Origin: Tepidibacillus_B infernus
GTDB lineage: Bacteria; Bacillota; Bacilli; Tepidibacillales; Tepidibacillaceae
Length of the DNA: 64,000 nt
Reading direction: 5' to 3'
NCBI RefSeq assembly: GCF_048898065.1
Contig: NZ_JBLWFI010000001.1
Location: forward strand, 1,178,001-1,242,000
This document shows, in pieces, positions 54,101-63,999 of this stretch. The translations under genes were made by a program, and so were the position numbers. The stretch's first letter is position 1. Every line of letters begins with the position of its first letter. The notes under the pieces were generated by a model, which saw only the letters and a program-made list of their open reading frames with translations, was not told the origin of the DNA and did no database searches.

Positions 54101-54686
54101 CTACTACAAGCAATCGCTGGAGATAGCAAAAACACATGGTTTACCTGTTGAGGAAGGAATCAACTATATAGGGATGGCAAAGCTTTATTTCAAACAAAAA
54201 GCCTATCAAAAAATTCCTGAGCTCTTGGAAAAAGCTTATCAAATTTTTAATGAAACAAATGAGATCTCCTATCTTAGCGACTATTATCGCTATAAGAGTG
54301 TATACGAACTGAATCATCATCATCTTGATCTTGCTGTCGAACATTGTGACCAAGCGATTAACTTTGCCGTGAAAACAAAAAACGATTTGAAAAAATTAAA
54401 GGCTTTAAGGCTTAAGGGAATCCTTTTAGTGAAGAAAAAAATATACAATGAAGCGATGACACAATATAATGAATCCATCCATTTAGCTGAACAATTAGAA
54501 TCAGATTATGAAGCAGCAAAGGGATATTACAGACGATTTGAAGCCCTTCTCTCTTCAGATCGCTATGATGATGCGATTAAAGATTTGCAAAAGGCAAAGG
54601 AATTGATCGAGAAAGTGGATGGTTCTAGATGGACGCCTATCGTTCAACAAGCTTATGAACAATATTGTAATCTAAACCATCAATAA
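51156..54686 (+). CDS. Class III nucleotidyl cyclase / AAA ATPase / TPR signalling protein
   Basis: 1176 residues from ATT at 51156, where CTAGGAGGG sits at ideal distance. An upstream TTG at 51102 lacks a ribosome site and would translate it. The domains are: double zinc ribbon (CFNCG, CPLCG, CSSC, CFNCG) in the first 50 residues; class III cyclase about 70-245 with metal Asp in IFADVSGFT, Lys and Asp in DKYIGD, and VMGDVVNTAQR (adenylate-type residues); P-loop ATPase with GEAGTGKTSL and IENIHWAD; then TPR repeats from about 680 to the end. Such proteins are large signal integrators of unknown input. A terminator follows. Confidence 0.85.
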   Translation: MLCFNCGYHLPSNYPKECPLCGMKLPIKCSSCDSPNPIMAKFCFNCGHKISQSEIESSVQNYEILTENRKNVAVIFADVSGFTALSEKMDPEEVREIINETFAYITKPVYELEGTIDKYIGDCVMILFGAKYPHSDDPYRAVSCGMKMIDLIQDFSKERLSSKGVTLNLSIGINYGQVVTGSVGNYFDKDFTVMGDVVNTAQRLQTQAAAGTILVSESVYQETNDQIDYSPEKEIIAKNKEKPVKCFTPLHLKREAAIDSLFLIERDDETNFLHSIYKQLNSTEYITIIGEAGTGKTSLLRSFTSELDNELKKNWVDINVGYKNKMYSVLSNMIYQMMNLHPTESEKIKENRLKSYLNYLFQNSSIGEEEIQRNYRFLSLVMGLKRDHEFQNILNAMNYEDIKREIFNQISLFIRQAAYKEPFVIIIENIHWADARSMEILTNLVKTLPDVKSLFIFTSRYDIEELSDSGKDSHPILNLKPLSPTGTEKLACKLLNCSHLDEALLQAIIQFTKGYPLHIKEYLMALKRRKTFSIQDGTASIDVSELQTIPNTIESLILANLSDLDEQARNLLQIASVIGKEFHLTWLTHLMNSTSTEDVLALPVKMNIISLQSVHTSLGIDKIYTFNQETVREVIYHSMLNKTKMEYHKKIAEWLEINYEKDLENYYEQLATHFEKAGSLSKAKEYYYKAAFRLKKEYQYTSALDFFKKYLEINEKTQNKETESKTVLSLIEMGNIYTILAQYDKALDHLKKALEIANVSDDIYQIQIMIANLYKEKSQYEEALAILDEIQPKMRQNRNTYGKLLQLKCNILRILGNPEALSFAEKSEEILLKTRDYENLAETMSQAGIIYFIKGDIDNSLFYLNKAYDYAEKINNLRLLARISGNLGIIYHSSGIISQALKNLNKSKEISKQISNIQSHITALNNIGILYIEKGLFAKAELFLKEAITKAQNGVSIYLMDIALLNLGELMYEKGNIDQAFDYYKQSLEIAKTHGLPVEEGINYIGMAKLYFKQKAYQKIPELLEKAYQIFNETNEISYLSDYYRYKSVYELNHHHLDLAVEHCDQAINFAVKTKNDLKKLKALRLKGILLVKKKIYNEAMTQYNESIHLAEQLESDYEAAKGYYRRFEALLSSDRYDDAIKDLQKAKELIEKVDGSRWTPIVQQAYEQYCNLNHQ

Positions 54687-54700
54687 CAATTAAAACGAAA

Positions 54701-54745
54701 AAGGGGCTGTCAATAGATGATTTTATCTACTATTGACAGCCCCTT
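54701..54745. terminator. Strong bidirectional terminator
   Basis: Perfect 16-bp stem AAGGGGCTGTCAATAG with a 13-base loop between the cyclase and the convergent chemoreceptor gene. Confidence 0.88.
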
Positions 54746-54785
54746 GATTTATTCCTGGAAAATCAGGGCTTATATGACTTTAAAG

Positions 54786-56570
54786 TTAAACCTTAAATTT
54801 TTTGATCATCTCATTTAATCTTTGTGCTAAATCCGCTTGTGAATTGGCCACTTTACTTACTTCTTCAATCGCAGTTGAAATCTCAATCGAATTGTTGGCA
54901 ATGTCTTGGGAACTTGCTGCTGATTGTTCTACAGATGAGGCCACTGATTCAATCGCTGAATTGATTTGGTCAATCGATGTTGAGATTTGTTCTGATTTTG
55001 CTGTAAATTCCTCAAATAATTGACCGATTACATTAGCATCTTGTTGATATTGTTCGCCAGTCTCAAGCAGCATTTTGTAATCAGTAGCTACCTTATCATT
55101 TACAAATTGTAAAATATCCTTGGCATTCTCCGATAAATGATGAAAACCATCTTGTACTTGCTTGACCACTTGTTGAATTTCAGAAACGGTAGAGGTAGAT
55201 TGCTCAGCCAATTTACGTACTTCATCAGCAACTACAGCAAAACCTTTGCCATGTTCCCCAGCTCTTGCTGCTTCAATTGCTGCATTTAAGGCTAATAAAT
55301 TGGTTTGTCCTGCAATTTCTGCGATCACTTCAGCCATTCTGCCAATTTCTGAAACAACTTTTCCTGCTTCGATGGCTTTAAGGATCCGTTCTTGTTTTTC
55401 TTCATAAATTACAGACGCTTCTTTACTTGAATATTCTACATTTTCTTTTATTTGTTCGGCTCTCTTCTCAATTTCCTTTGCGATTACATTCCCTTCTCCT
55501 GCACTTGTGACGAATTGGTTAGTTGCCGTTGCTACTTCTTGTCCTGATGCGCTAATCTCCTCGGTAGAGGCGCTGGTTTCTTCCATTCCCGCTGCGATCT
55601 GTTGTGTTGCTGCATTAATGGTTTGACTTTGAGCGGATATTTCCTCCACTGTAGCAGAGAGCTGCTGGCTAGAATCGTCTAACTCCCTTATATTTGTACT
55701 AATTTCTTTTATCATCCCTTTTAAATTAGCAACCATCATATTAAGTACTTTTCCAAGCTCGCCAATTTCATCATTAGACTCAATTGTAACCTCATTAATA
55801 GAAAGATCATTATTTGCTATTTTTGTAATCTGATTAGCAACAATCAAAATTCGGTTTGATAGTCTATTGCTGAATATATAAACAATGATTCCAGCTAAGA
55901 GAATAAGAATCACCATAATCACAAGTTGAAAGGAGACATTCTTTATCATATTTTCCTTGTACACCTTTTCTTGTTGGCCAACTATTGTATCAATTTCATC
56001 GATATAGTTTCCTGTACTTACGATATAATTCCATGGTTCAAAGAGTTTTGAATAGACTCTTTTCTCCGTTAGCTTATTTGTTCCTACATCTGTAGGTTTT
56101 TCCCACATATATTCGGAAAATCCATTATTTTCACCGTCTTTAGCAGCTTTAATAATATTTTGGATTAAGTAAGTACCATTCGGATCTTTGATATTAAGTC
56201 TGTTGCTACCTTCCTGATCTGGAAGCATTGGATGTCCAACCAACATACCATCTGTTCGATCAATCCAAAAATAGCCGGAATCTCCATAGCGCAGTTCCTT
56301 TACTAGCTTAACACCTAGATTTTTCGCATCATCTTCACTCATCGTTCCATTTTGATATTGACTATACGCATAGTTTAATAGAGTGACTGCCGTTTCTACT
56401 TCACTTTTAATCATCGTGTCATAATCTCTTAAAAGATTTTCTTTAAAATGGTTTAGTGATTGATGATTTTGATTGATTGTAGATAAAATATTATATCCAC
56501 CTAAAAGACCTAAAACAACCAGTACAATAATAACAAAAAACATGATTAGTTTATATTTTATTTTTCTCAT
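54786..56570 (-). CDS. Methyl-accepting chemotaxis protein with Cache sensor
   Basis: 594 residues: membrane helix at 6-28, an extracellular sCache-type domain about 35-195 (YFWIDRTDGMLVGHPMLP), a second helix near 210-232, HAMP near 235-290, and a long coiled-coil signalling domain. The hairpin tip reads AEIAGQTNLLALNAAIEAARAG. ATG at 56570 follows AAGGAGCAG. It transmits a small-molecule signal to CheA/CheW; ligand unknown. Confidence 0.92.
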   Translation of the reverse strand: MRKIKYKLIMFFVIIVLVVLGLLGGYNILSTINQNHQSLNHFKENLLRDYDTMIKSEVETAVTLLNYAYSQYQNGTMSEDDAKNLGVKLVKELRYGDSGYFWIDRTDGMLVGHPMLPDQEGSNRLNIKDPNGTYLIQNIIKAAKDGENNGFSEYMWEKPTDVGTNKLTEKRVYSKLFEPWNYIVSTGNYIDEIDTIVGQQEKVYKENMIKNVSFQLVIMVILILLAGIIVYIFSNRLSNRILIVANQITKIANNDLSINEVTIESNDEIGELGKVLNMMVANLKGMIKEISTNIRELDDSSQQLSATVEEISAQSQTINAATQQIAAGMEETSASTEEISASGQEVATATNQFVTSAGEGNVIAKEIEKRAEQIKENVEYSSKEASVIYEEKQERILKAIEAGKVVSEIGRMAEVIAEIAGQTNLLALNAAIEAARAGEHGKGFAVVADEVRKLAEQSTSTVSEIQQVVKQVQDGFHHLSENAKDILQFVNDKVATDYKMLLETGEQYQQDANVIGQLFEEFTAKSEQISTSIDQINSAIESVASSVEQSAASSQDIANNSIEISTAIEEVSKVANSQADLAQRLNEMIKKFKV

Positions 56571-56749
56571 TTCCCTGCTCCTTTTCGACAAAATCTATTA
56601 TTTTTGAACTTAGTTTGACAAAATATCATAGTAAAGTTTACTAAATTTTGATAGATTTTTGAATAATATTCCCCAAAAATAAGACTAAAAATAGGTCAAA
56701 ATAACTAGATTGCATTAACACGAAAAGGAGTTTAGGAAGTGGCTATTGT

Positions 56750-57469
56750 TTATTTTTGTTGCGATTGACTCATTTGCATTACTCTTTGTACATTTCTACT
56801 ACGGTAAAGAATCGTGCTTCTTTTTAAATACTCTAGCGGAATACTCCAGACATGAACGAGTCGAGTAAATGGCCAAATGCCAAAGATGGCAAAGGCAAAG
56901 AGTGTATGCAATTTAAATAGTAAAGGTACATCAACCATTAGTGTTGGATCTGGTCTAAAGAGAAGCAATCCTCTTAACCAAGGTGCAAGGGTTTCTCGAT
57001 AGTCAAATCCACCAACGAATAAATTAAATCCTAGGGTATTATAGACACCTATCGCAATCTCTATAAACAAGAGAACCGCAATTAGAATATCGCTAATATG
57101 ACTTGTCATACGAACTCGTTTTACATTGACTCGACGGAATAATAGGATCATGATCCCAGCTAATGTGATGATTCCAGCAAAACCACCCCCAAAGATCGCT
57201 CCAGCATGATACATCTCTTCTGTCATCCCAAGTGCTTTGGTCCAAGCTTTAGGAACAAGCAATCCAACCAAATGACCACCAAAAACCATCAAAATCCCTA
57301 CATGAAATAGAATACTTCCCCATTTTAAGGATTTCTTTTCCATAAATTCACTTGATTTCGCTGTCCAACCTAATTGATCCGTATTATAACGATAAATATG
57401 GCCAACAACAAAGATGGTTAATGTAAGATAAGGGAATATCACCCACCAAAATTGGTTCCAAACGTTCAT
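56750..57469 (-). CDS. narI: Respiratory nitrate reductase gamma subunit NarI
   Basis: A 239-residue membrane cytochrome b with five helices. Heme ligand histidines lie in VVGHIY near 23, FGGHLVG near 63 and HTLFAFAIF/RLVHVW near 190-207. It passes electrons from menaquinol to NarH. Last gene of the operon, 15 bases after narJ. Confidence 0.93.
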   Translation of the reverse strand: MNVWNQFWWVIFPYLTLTIFVVGHIYRYNTDQLGWTAKSSEFMEKKSLKWGSILFHVGILMVFGGHLVGLLVPKAWTKALGMTEEMYHAGAIFGGGFAGIITLAGIMILLFRRVNVKRVRMTSHISDILIAVLLFIEIAIGVYNTLGFNLFVGGFDYRETLAPWLRGLLLFRPDPTLMVDVPLLFKLHTLFAFAIFGIWPFTRLVHVWSIPLEYLKRSTILYRSRNVQRVMQMSQSQQK

Positions 57470-57484
57470 CTTTGCACCTCCTCC

Positions 57485-58015
57485 TTACTCTACAAAGTGA
57501 TTAGGAAAGATTTGATTTAAAATCATTAAACTTGCTTCTATCAAATTAGCATATGGACTATCTACCTCTAACAGCTCATCTCTTAGCTTTTCAATCGCTG
57601 GTTGAAAGGGTGGTAGTATTTTTGCAATGTCTTTCTGGTCAGCAATTGCAATAAATTCAAGGAAAAGTGGAAGGTAATCAGGCAATTCCTCCGTTTCCAT
57701 GACAAGGCCTGCCTGTTCGTAAAATTGCTTTAATTCCACTAAAACAACTCCGCGTTCTCTTTCCTCTTTCATTTTTGAATATGACAAGTAGAGATTCGTC
57801 TTTTCATTAAAATCGAATGTTTGCACGTAAAGATTCCTTAATTCATCAGCATCCGTTTCTTTTAAATAGGCAAGAAAATGAGTAAACTTTTGATAAATCT
57901 CAGGGTTTAAATCGGAGACTTCCGCTATTTCGCTTTCGAAGTCGGCTTCAAACCATTCCTGATCAGGATATTGCAATAGAATAGAGATGAGATGAAGCAA
58001 TTCCCTATTTCCCAT
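57485..58015 (-). CDS. narJ: Nitrate reductase assembly chaperone NarJ
   Basis: A 176-residue helical TorD/NarJ-family chaperone (LLHLISILLQYPDQEWF, then DYLPLFLEFIA near 125) that holds apo-NarG while the molybdenum cofactor is loaded. ATG at 58015 follows AGGTGG; the gene overlaps the end of narH by 11 bases. Confidence 0.9.
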   Translation of the reverse strand: MGNRELLHLISILLQYPDQEWFEADFESEIAEVSDLNPEIYQKFTHFLAYLKETDADELRNLYVQTFDFNEKTNLYLSYSKMKEERERGVVLVELKQFYEQAGLVMETEELPDYLPLFLEFIAIADQKDIAKILPPFQPAIEKLRDELLEVDSPYANLIEASLMILNQIFPNHFVE

Positions 58016-59534
58016 TTTTACCACCTGTCATTAAGAAAAAGCTATGATTGTCTCCATAATAATCCCCAGTCATACAAGTATTACAATCCCCACCATTAAA
58101 GTCGAAGCCTGTTGTCCCCTGTTCAGAATAAAGATGCATAAATTCTTCTTTGTGAGCTGTTGGAATCACAAACCGCTCTTCATACTTGGCGATGGCTAGA
58201 AGACGATACATTTCTTCGATCATGGTTTCATTTAGACCCAATGCTTGTAAAATCGTTTCGTCATATCCTTTTCCGAGATTTTTGGCTCTCATGAATTGTC
58301 TCATTGCTGCCATTCGTTTTAAAACAGTGGTTATCACTTTTTCATCTCCAGCAGATAGCAAATTCGCTAGATATTGAACAGGAATGCGCATTTCATCAAT
58401 TGCTGGGAAAATATCGACTGGATCTAACTGGGATCCTTTTCCTTCAATTCGGTTCATAATTGGACTTAAAGGTGGAACATACCATACCATTGGCAATGTA
58501 CGATATTCTGGGTGTAGTGGTAGAGCAATCCCATATTCAATCGCCAACTTATAAATTGGTGACTTGCGTGCTGCCTCTAACCAATCCTCGGAAATGCCAT
58601 CACGTTTTGCTTGAGCAATCACTTCTGGATCATTCGGATCAAGGAAAAGGCTTAAATGGGATTTATATAATTCCTTTTCATCTTCAACGGACGCAGCTTC
58701 TTCTACTCGATCAGCATCATAGAGTAGAACACCAATATAACGAATTCTTCCGGTACAGGTTTCACTACATACAGTAGGCAATCCAGATTCAATTCTTGGG
58801 AAACAGAAGGTGCATTTCTCTGCTTTTTGAGTTTGCCAGTTGAAATAGACTTTTTTATAAGGACAGCCTGTCATACAGAAACGCCAGCCGCGACATGCTT
58901 CTTGGTCAACTAAGACGATTCCATCCTCATCGCGTTTGTAGATTGCTCCTGACGGACAGGAAGCGACACAAGAAGGATTTAAACAATGTTCGCAAATTCT
59001 AGGTAGATGCATCATAAAGGCTTGCTCAAACTCAAAACGAACATCTTCTTCAATTCCTTTTAAGTTGGGGTCTCGCTTTCCTGTTTCATGCGCCCCTGCC
59101 AAATCATCTTCCCAGTTAGGCCCCCATTTTAATTCCATATATTCGCCTGTAATCTGAGACTTTGGCCGTGCAACAGGTTGAACTTCTTTTTGAGGACTAT
59201 TCGTTAACTTCTCATAATCATAGGTCCAAGGCTCATAATATTCATCGATTGTCGGTAAATCGGGGTTATGGAAAATATTTGCAAGCTTACTTACACGATT
59301 TCCCGCTATTAATTCCAATTTTCCATTCTTTAAGACCCAGCCACCTTTATATTTCTCCTGATTTTCCCATTCCATTGGATAGCCGATCCCTGGTTTTGTC
59401 TCTACATTGTTAAACCAGATGTATTCTGCACCTGGACGATTGGTCCAGGTATTCTTACAGGTAATGCTACAGGTGTGGCATCCAATACATTTATCAAGAT
59501 TCATGACCATGGCTACCTGTGCTTTAATCTTCAA
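58005..59534 (-). CDS. narH: Respiratory nitrate reductase beta subunit NarH
   Basis: A 509-residue iron-sulfur protein. Four cluster motifs are visible: CIGCHTCSITCK near 17, CEHCLNPSCVASCP near 183, CRGWRFCMTGCP (Trp replacing one Cys, typical of the 3Fe-4S site) near 215, and CTFCFPRIESGLPTVC near 240. TTG start after AAGGAGG, inside the end of narG (11-base overlap). Confidence 0.95.
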   Translation of the reverse strand: MKIKAQVAMVMNLDKCIGCHTCSITCKNTWTNRPGAEYIWFNNVETKPGIGYPMEWENQEKYKGGWVLKNGKLELIAGNRVSKLANIFHNPDLPTIDEYYEPWTYDYEKLTNSPQKEVQPVARPKSQITGEYMELKWGPNWEDDLAGAHETGKRDPNLKGIEEDVRFEFEQAFMMHLPRICEHCLNPSCVASCPSGAIYKRDEDGIVLVDQEACRGWRFCMTGCPYKKVYFNWQTQKAEKCTFCFPRIESGLPTVCSETCTGRIRYIGVLLYDADRVEEAASVEDEKELYKSHLSLFLDPNDPEVIAQAKRDGISEDWLEAARKSPIYKLAIEYGIALPLHPEYRTLPMVWYVPPLSPIMNRIEGKGSQLDPVDIFPAIDEMRIPVQYLANLLSAGDEKVITTVLKRMAAMRQFMRAKNLGKGYDETILQALGLNETMIEEMYRLLAIAKYEERFVIPTAHKEEFMHLYSEQGTTGFDFNGGDCNTCMTGDYYGDNHSFFLMTGGKNGK

Positions 59535-62500
59535 GCCAATCCACCTCCTTGAGTTTACGAATCACTACTTTTAAGTCACGTTGGTTTCCTGTTGGTCCAT
59601 AATAGTTAAATCCATAACTAAATTGAGCATATCCCCCAATTAAGTGGGTTGGTTTCAAATGAATACGTGTTGGACTGTTATGGGTACCGCCACGTAAATG
59701 AGTCACCTGAGAACTTGGTACATTGATGGTACGATCCTGTGCATGGTACATATAGGTTGTTCCTTTTGGTATACGATGGCTAACGACTGCTCGTGCTACG
59801 ACAACACCATTGCGGTTATATACTTCAATCCAATCGTTATCCTTAATGCCAATCTCTTCTGCATCTTCGTTATTCATCCATACGGTTGGGCCGCCACGGA
59901 AAAGGGTTAACATCGTTAATGAATCATAATACATACTGTGGATGTTCCACTTTCCATGTGGTGTTAAGTAACGTAAGGTAATCGTTTTCCCTTCCGATTC
60001 AGGCATTTGCTCATGCTTAGCAAATGCTTTAGTTGGAAGAGTAGGTTTAAATACAGGCAAGCCTTCTCCATATTCCAACATAATCTCATGATCAACATAA
60101 AAGTGTTGACGCCCAGTTAAGGTTCTAAATGGAACAAGTCGTTCAATATTGGTCGTAAATGGTGAGTAACGACGCCCTTTATTCGTTCCACTAAAGACAG
60201 GTGTTGGAATCACTTCTCTTGGTTGAGCAGTAATACTATTAAAATCAAATTTTTCTTCGGTACGACCCTCTACTAAATCTTTTAGCTTAAGACCTGTTTT
60301 CTTTTCTTCAGACTCCCAAGCTTTTAATGCCATTTTCCCATTAGTAGCACTAGATAGGGTCATTACTGTTTCCGCTACTTGGCGAGCAGTTTCTAACTGA
60401 GGCATTCCTTCAGTGATCCCCTTCGTTTTTACTGTGTTGTTGATTCGTTTTAATTCTTCATATTGCTCTTTTGCTGACCAAGCAACCCCATGTGCTCCAA
60501 TCGGATTTTTCTCGACCAAAGGACCTATTGCCGTATATTTATCATAAATCTTAGTATAATCCCGTTCAACAATGACGAACTTTGGCATGGTTTTACCTGG
60601 AATAGCTTCTACTTCACCTTTTTTCCAATCACGAACCTTTCCATAAGGCTGTGCAATTTCATCAGGTGAATCATGCAATAATGGTGCAGCGACAACATCC
60701 TTTTGCACACCGGGTAAATAGGTTTTTGCCATTTCTGAAAATACCTTTGCTAAGCCTTTGAAGGTATCCCAATCCGATTTAGACTCCCATGGAGGATTTA
60801 TCGCAGGATTAAATGGATGGACAAATGGATGCATATCTGTACTGCTAATATCATGCTTTTCATACCAGGTTGCTACTGGTAAAACGATATCGGAATACAT
60901 AGCTGTTCCAGACATTCTAAACTCTAGGTTCACTAGTAAATCTAGTTTACCTTCTGGTGCTTGTTCACGCCATTTGATTTCACTTGTGCGCAGTTCTTTG
61001 CTCTCTTCGCCAAGCAAACCATGAGAGGTACCTAAGAAGTTTTTCAAGAAATAATCGTGCCCTTTTCCAGAACTAGAAATTAAGTTTGCACGCCAGACAA
61101 ATAAAGTACGAGGGAAGTTCAATGGATGATCTGGATCTTCAACAGCAAATTGCATCCGGCCTTCTTTTAACTCTTTTACGATATAGGAAACAGGTTCTTC
61201 TCCGGCTTTTTTTGCTTCTTCTACTAGTTTGATAGAATTACGATCAAACTGTGGGTAAGAAGGTAACCAGCCTAAACGGGCTGCTAAAGCATTATAGTCT
61301 GCTGCATGTTGGTATCTTGGTTTTTCTACATTTGCTGCAATTAATTCGTTCATCGGCAATTCTTCATAGCGCCACTGATCTGTTGCAAAGTAATAATAAG
61401 ATGTGGCATTTTGTAATCTTGGTGGCATTTGCCAATCTCTTGCAAAAGCGACGGTTTGCCAACCTTCTGCTGGACGGACTTTTTCTTGTCCTACATAGTG
61501 AGCCCAACCACCACCATTTACTCCTTGGGATCCTGTTAAGAGGACAAGATTTAAAATGGTACGGTAAATTGTATCTGCATTGTACCAGTGATTAATTCCT
61601 GCTCCCATGATGATCATTGAACGACCATTTGTATCTACCGCATTCTGAGCAAATTCACGGGCAATTTGAATCACTTGCTCCCGTGGTACACTGGTATATT
61701 CTTCTTGCCATGCAGGTGTATATGGTTTTTTGTCATCATAATCTTTTGGATAATCGCCTGGTAAGCCACGATCTATTCCATAGTTGGCAAGCATGAGATC
61801 ATAAACGGTCGTAACGAAAAGTTCTTTTCCGTCTTTTTCAACCCTTTTTACCGGAATAGAGCGATGAAGGATATCTCGATTCAGATCATCAAAGTAAGGA
61901 AGTTCAATAGAGACTATTTTGTCTTCGACTCCTAAAAGAGAAATACTTGGATCATAAGCATTCCCTTTCTCATCTTGCATCTGAAGATTCCAATTTCCTT
62001 TCCCTTCATGACGATGTCCAATACTTCCAATCGGAACGACGAATTGCTGTGTTTTTTCATCAAAGACTACTGTTTTCCATTCTGCATTTTCGTAAGTGTC
62101 AGCTAAGTCGTTTGCTAAGAGGAAACGGTCAGTAATAAAGCTGTCCCCTTTTTTCTTTAATGTAACTAGGTAAGGTAGGTCAGTATATTTCTTTGCATAG
62201 TCTATAAAATAGGGCGTTTGTTTTTCGATATAAAATTCTTTAAGAATAACATGGGTCATGGCCTGTGCTAATGCACCATCAGAACCAGGGTTGACAGCTA
62301 ACCATGTATCAGCGAATTTCACTGATTCTGCATAATCCGGGCTAACGGAAACGACTTTCGTTCCTTTGTAGCGTACTTCAGTCATAAAATGGGCATCAGG
62401 TGTACGTGTTAAAGGTACATTTGAACCCCACATCATTAAATAACCTGCATTGTACCAATCACTACTTTCAGGTACGTCCGTTTGTTCACCCCAAATTTGT

Positions 62501-63198
62501 GGTGAAGCTGGAGGTAAATCTGCATACCAATCATAGAAGCTAAGCATGGGGGCTCCAACTAAGGATAAAAAACGAGAACCAGCGGCATAACTGATCATCG
62601 ACATCGCTGGAATCGGTGTAAATCCAGCAATTCGATCAGGACCATATTTTTTAATCGTATAAAGAAGTTGTGCAGAGATGATTTGATAAGCTTCATTCCA
62701 TGAAGTACGAACCATACCCCCTTTACCTCGAGCTGATTTGTAAGCTCGGACTTTGTCCGGGTCTTCTACAATTCGCTTCCATGCTTCTACAGCATCACCG
62801 TTTGCTTCTTTTAGAGCATCACGCCAAAATTGAAGTAGAATACCGCGAATATATGGGTATTTCACGCGTAGCGGGCTATAGGTATACCATGAAAAACTTG
62901 CTCCCCTAGGACATCCCCTTGGTTCAAATTCCGGCATATCTGGCCCTGTTGTCGGGTAATCAATCGCTTGATTTTCCCATGTGATAATTCCATCCTTAAC
63001 AAATACCTTCCAACTGCAAGAACCAGTACAGTTTACCCCATGAGTTGTACGAACGACTTTATCGTGCTGCCAACGATTACGATAAAGTTTTTCCCATTCT
63101 CTATCTTGAGAAGTTAATTCGCTCCAACCATTGGCATATTGTTCTTTAGGTTGGAAAAATCTTAACTTTTTCCATAATGGTGAACGTTTCTTTCCCAT
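59524..63198 (-). CDS. narG: Respiratory nitrate reductase alpha subunit NarG
   Basis: A 1224-residue molybdoenzyme of normal length. The N-terminal cluster region HGVNCTGSCSWKVFVK near 53 carries His plus Cys ligands. Further hallmarks are PRGCPRGASFSWYTYSPLR near 95, SFYDWYADLPPASPQIWGEQTD near 215 and GGTHNSPTRIHLKPTHLIGGYAQ near the C-terminus. It reduces nitrate at the inner membrane face using bis-MGD. GGGAGGAG precedes the ATG. Confidence 0.97.
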   Translation of the reverse strand: MGKKRSPLWKKLRFFQPKEQYANGWSELTSQDREWEKLYRNRWQHDKVVRTTHGVNCTGSCSWKVFVKDGIITWENQAIDYPTTGPDMPEFEPRGCPRGASFSWYTYSPLRVKYPYIRGILLQFWRDALKEANGDAVEAWKRIVEDPDKVRAYKSARGKGGMVRTSWNEAYQIISAQLLYTIKKYGPDRIAGFTPIPAMSMISYAAGSRFLSLVGAPMLSFYDWYADLPPASPQIWGEQTDVPESSDWYNAGYLMMWGSNVPLTRTPDAHFMTEVRYKGTKVVSVSPDYAESVKFADTWLAVNPGSDGALAQAMTHVILKEFYIEKQTPYFIDYAKKYTDLPYLVTLKKKGDSFITDRFLLANDLADTYENAEWKTVVFDEKTQQFVVPIGSIGHRHEGKGNWNLQMQDEKGNAYDPSISLLGVEDKIVSIELPYFDDLNRDILHRSIPVKRVEKDGKELFVTTVYDLMLANYGIDRGLPGDYPKDYDDKKPYTPAWQEEYTSVPREQVIQIAREFAQNAVDTNGRSMIIMGAGINHWYNADTIYRTILNLVLLTGSQGVNGGGWAHYVGQEKVRPAEGWQTVAFARDWQMPPRLQNATSYYYFATDQWRYEELPMNELIAANVEKPRYQHAADYNALAARLGWLPSYPQFDRNSIKLVEEAKKAGEEPVSYIVKELKEGRMQFAVEDPDHPLNFPRTLFVWRANLISSSGKGHDYFLKNFLGTSHGLLGEESKELRTSEIKWREQAPEGKLDLLVNLEFRMSGTAMYSDIVLPVATWYEKHDISSTDMHPFVHPFNPAINPPWESKSDWDTFKGLAKVFSEMAKTYLPGVQKDVVAAPLLHDSPDEIAQPYGKVRDWKKGEVEAIPGKTMPKFVIVERDYTKIYDKYTAIGPLVEKNPIGAHGVAWSAKEQYEELKRINNTVKTKGITEGMPQLETARQVAETVMTLSSATNGKMALKAWESEEKKTGLKLKDLVEGRTEEKFDFNSITAQPREVIPTPVFSGTNKGRRYSPFTTNIERLVPFRTLTGRQHFYVDHEIMLEYGEGLPVFKPTLPTKAFAKHEQMPESEGKTITLRYLTPHGKWNIHSMYYDSLTMLTLFRGGPTVWMNNEDAEEIGIKDNDWIEVYNRNGVVVARAVVSHRIPKGTTYMYHAQDRTINVPSSQVTHLRGGTHNSPTRIHLKPTHLIGGYAQFSYGFNYYGPTGNQRDLKVVIRKLKEVDWLED

Positions 63199-63231
63199 GC
63201 GTATCTCCTCCCTTTAATGTATTGAATGTGT

Positions 63232-63999
63232 TTAATAATCCAGTATATTATTTTGATTTGATAATTTCATAAGGTATTGACGATGATTAATAGCAACATT
63301 CACAAGCGTATAAATGGCCAAAAGTAAAAAACCTAAACTATAATTTCCTGTCATCTCTTTAATCATTCCCATCAAAATCGGAGGAAAAAATCCCCCTATT
63401 CCACCAACCGCACCCACTATTCCTGTCACAGCGCCAGTATCATTAGGGAACAATTGAGCTACTAGTTTAAAAACAGCTCCATTACCAATACCGACAAATA
63501 AAGCGATGGTTAATGAGCCTATCGAAAACAAAATAAAATTCTTTGTGCAAAATGTAAGAAGGATTGAACTAAAAATAATCATGAGAAAAGCAATATGTAA
63601 TACTTTGCCTGCATGATATCGGTCTGAGAAATACCCACCTAATGGTCTAGCTGCAGTGGCTAGAATGATAAAACCGGCAGCTCTTAATCCTGCATCAACT
63701 GTCGATAGATGAAATAAATCTTGCAGTAAAGAAGGTAGATAAACACCAAAAGCAACAAAGGAACCAAAGGTCACAAAATAAAAGTTAGATAAAGCCCATG
63801 TATCTTTGTATTTCATTACTGAAAAAGATTGAAGGATAAACTTCTTTTGTTGAAGCAATGGCATTTCCTTTGTATTGGTCCAAAAAAGAATCGCCGTAAT
63901 CCCTGTAACCGTAGACATCAGCCAAAAAGTGATTGAAATCCCAAAGTGGTTAGCGACTGTAGGCAAGGTGAAATTAGAAACAGCAGTCCCTGCGTTCCC
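63232..63999 (-). CDS. narK: NarK-type nitrate/nitrite MFS transporter, 5' end outside window
   Basis: 256 C-terminal residues of an MFS protein, with GNAGTAVSNF near the cut end (the nitrate-porter signature loop), NFYFVTFGSFVAFGVYLP, ARPLGGYFSDRYHAG and GIGNGAVFKLVAQLFP. The true start and promoter lie beyond base 64000. It stands directly upstream of narG with a 33-base gap, so it is probably part of the nar transcript. Confidence 0.88.
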   Translation of the reverse strand, partial: GNAGTAVSNFTLPTVANHFGISITFWLMSTVTGITAILFWTNTKEMPLLQQKKFILQSFSVMKYKDTWALSNFYFVTFGSFVAFGVYLPSLLQDLFHLSTVDAGLRAAGFIILATAARPLGGYFSDRYHAGKVLHIAFLMIIFSSILLTFCTKNFILFSIGSLTIALFVGIGNGAVFKLVAQLFPNDTGAVTGIVGAVGGIGGFFPPILMGMIKEMTGNYSLGFLLLAIYTLVNVAINHRQYLMKLSNQNNILDY

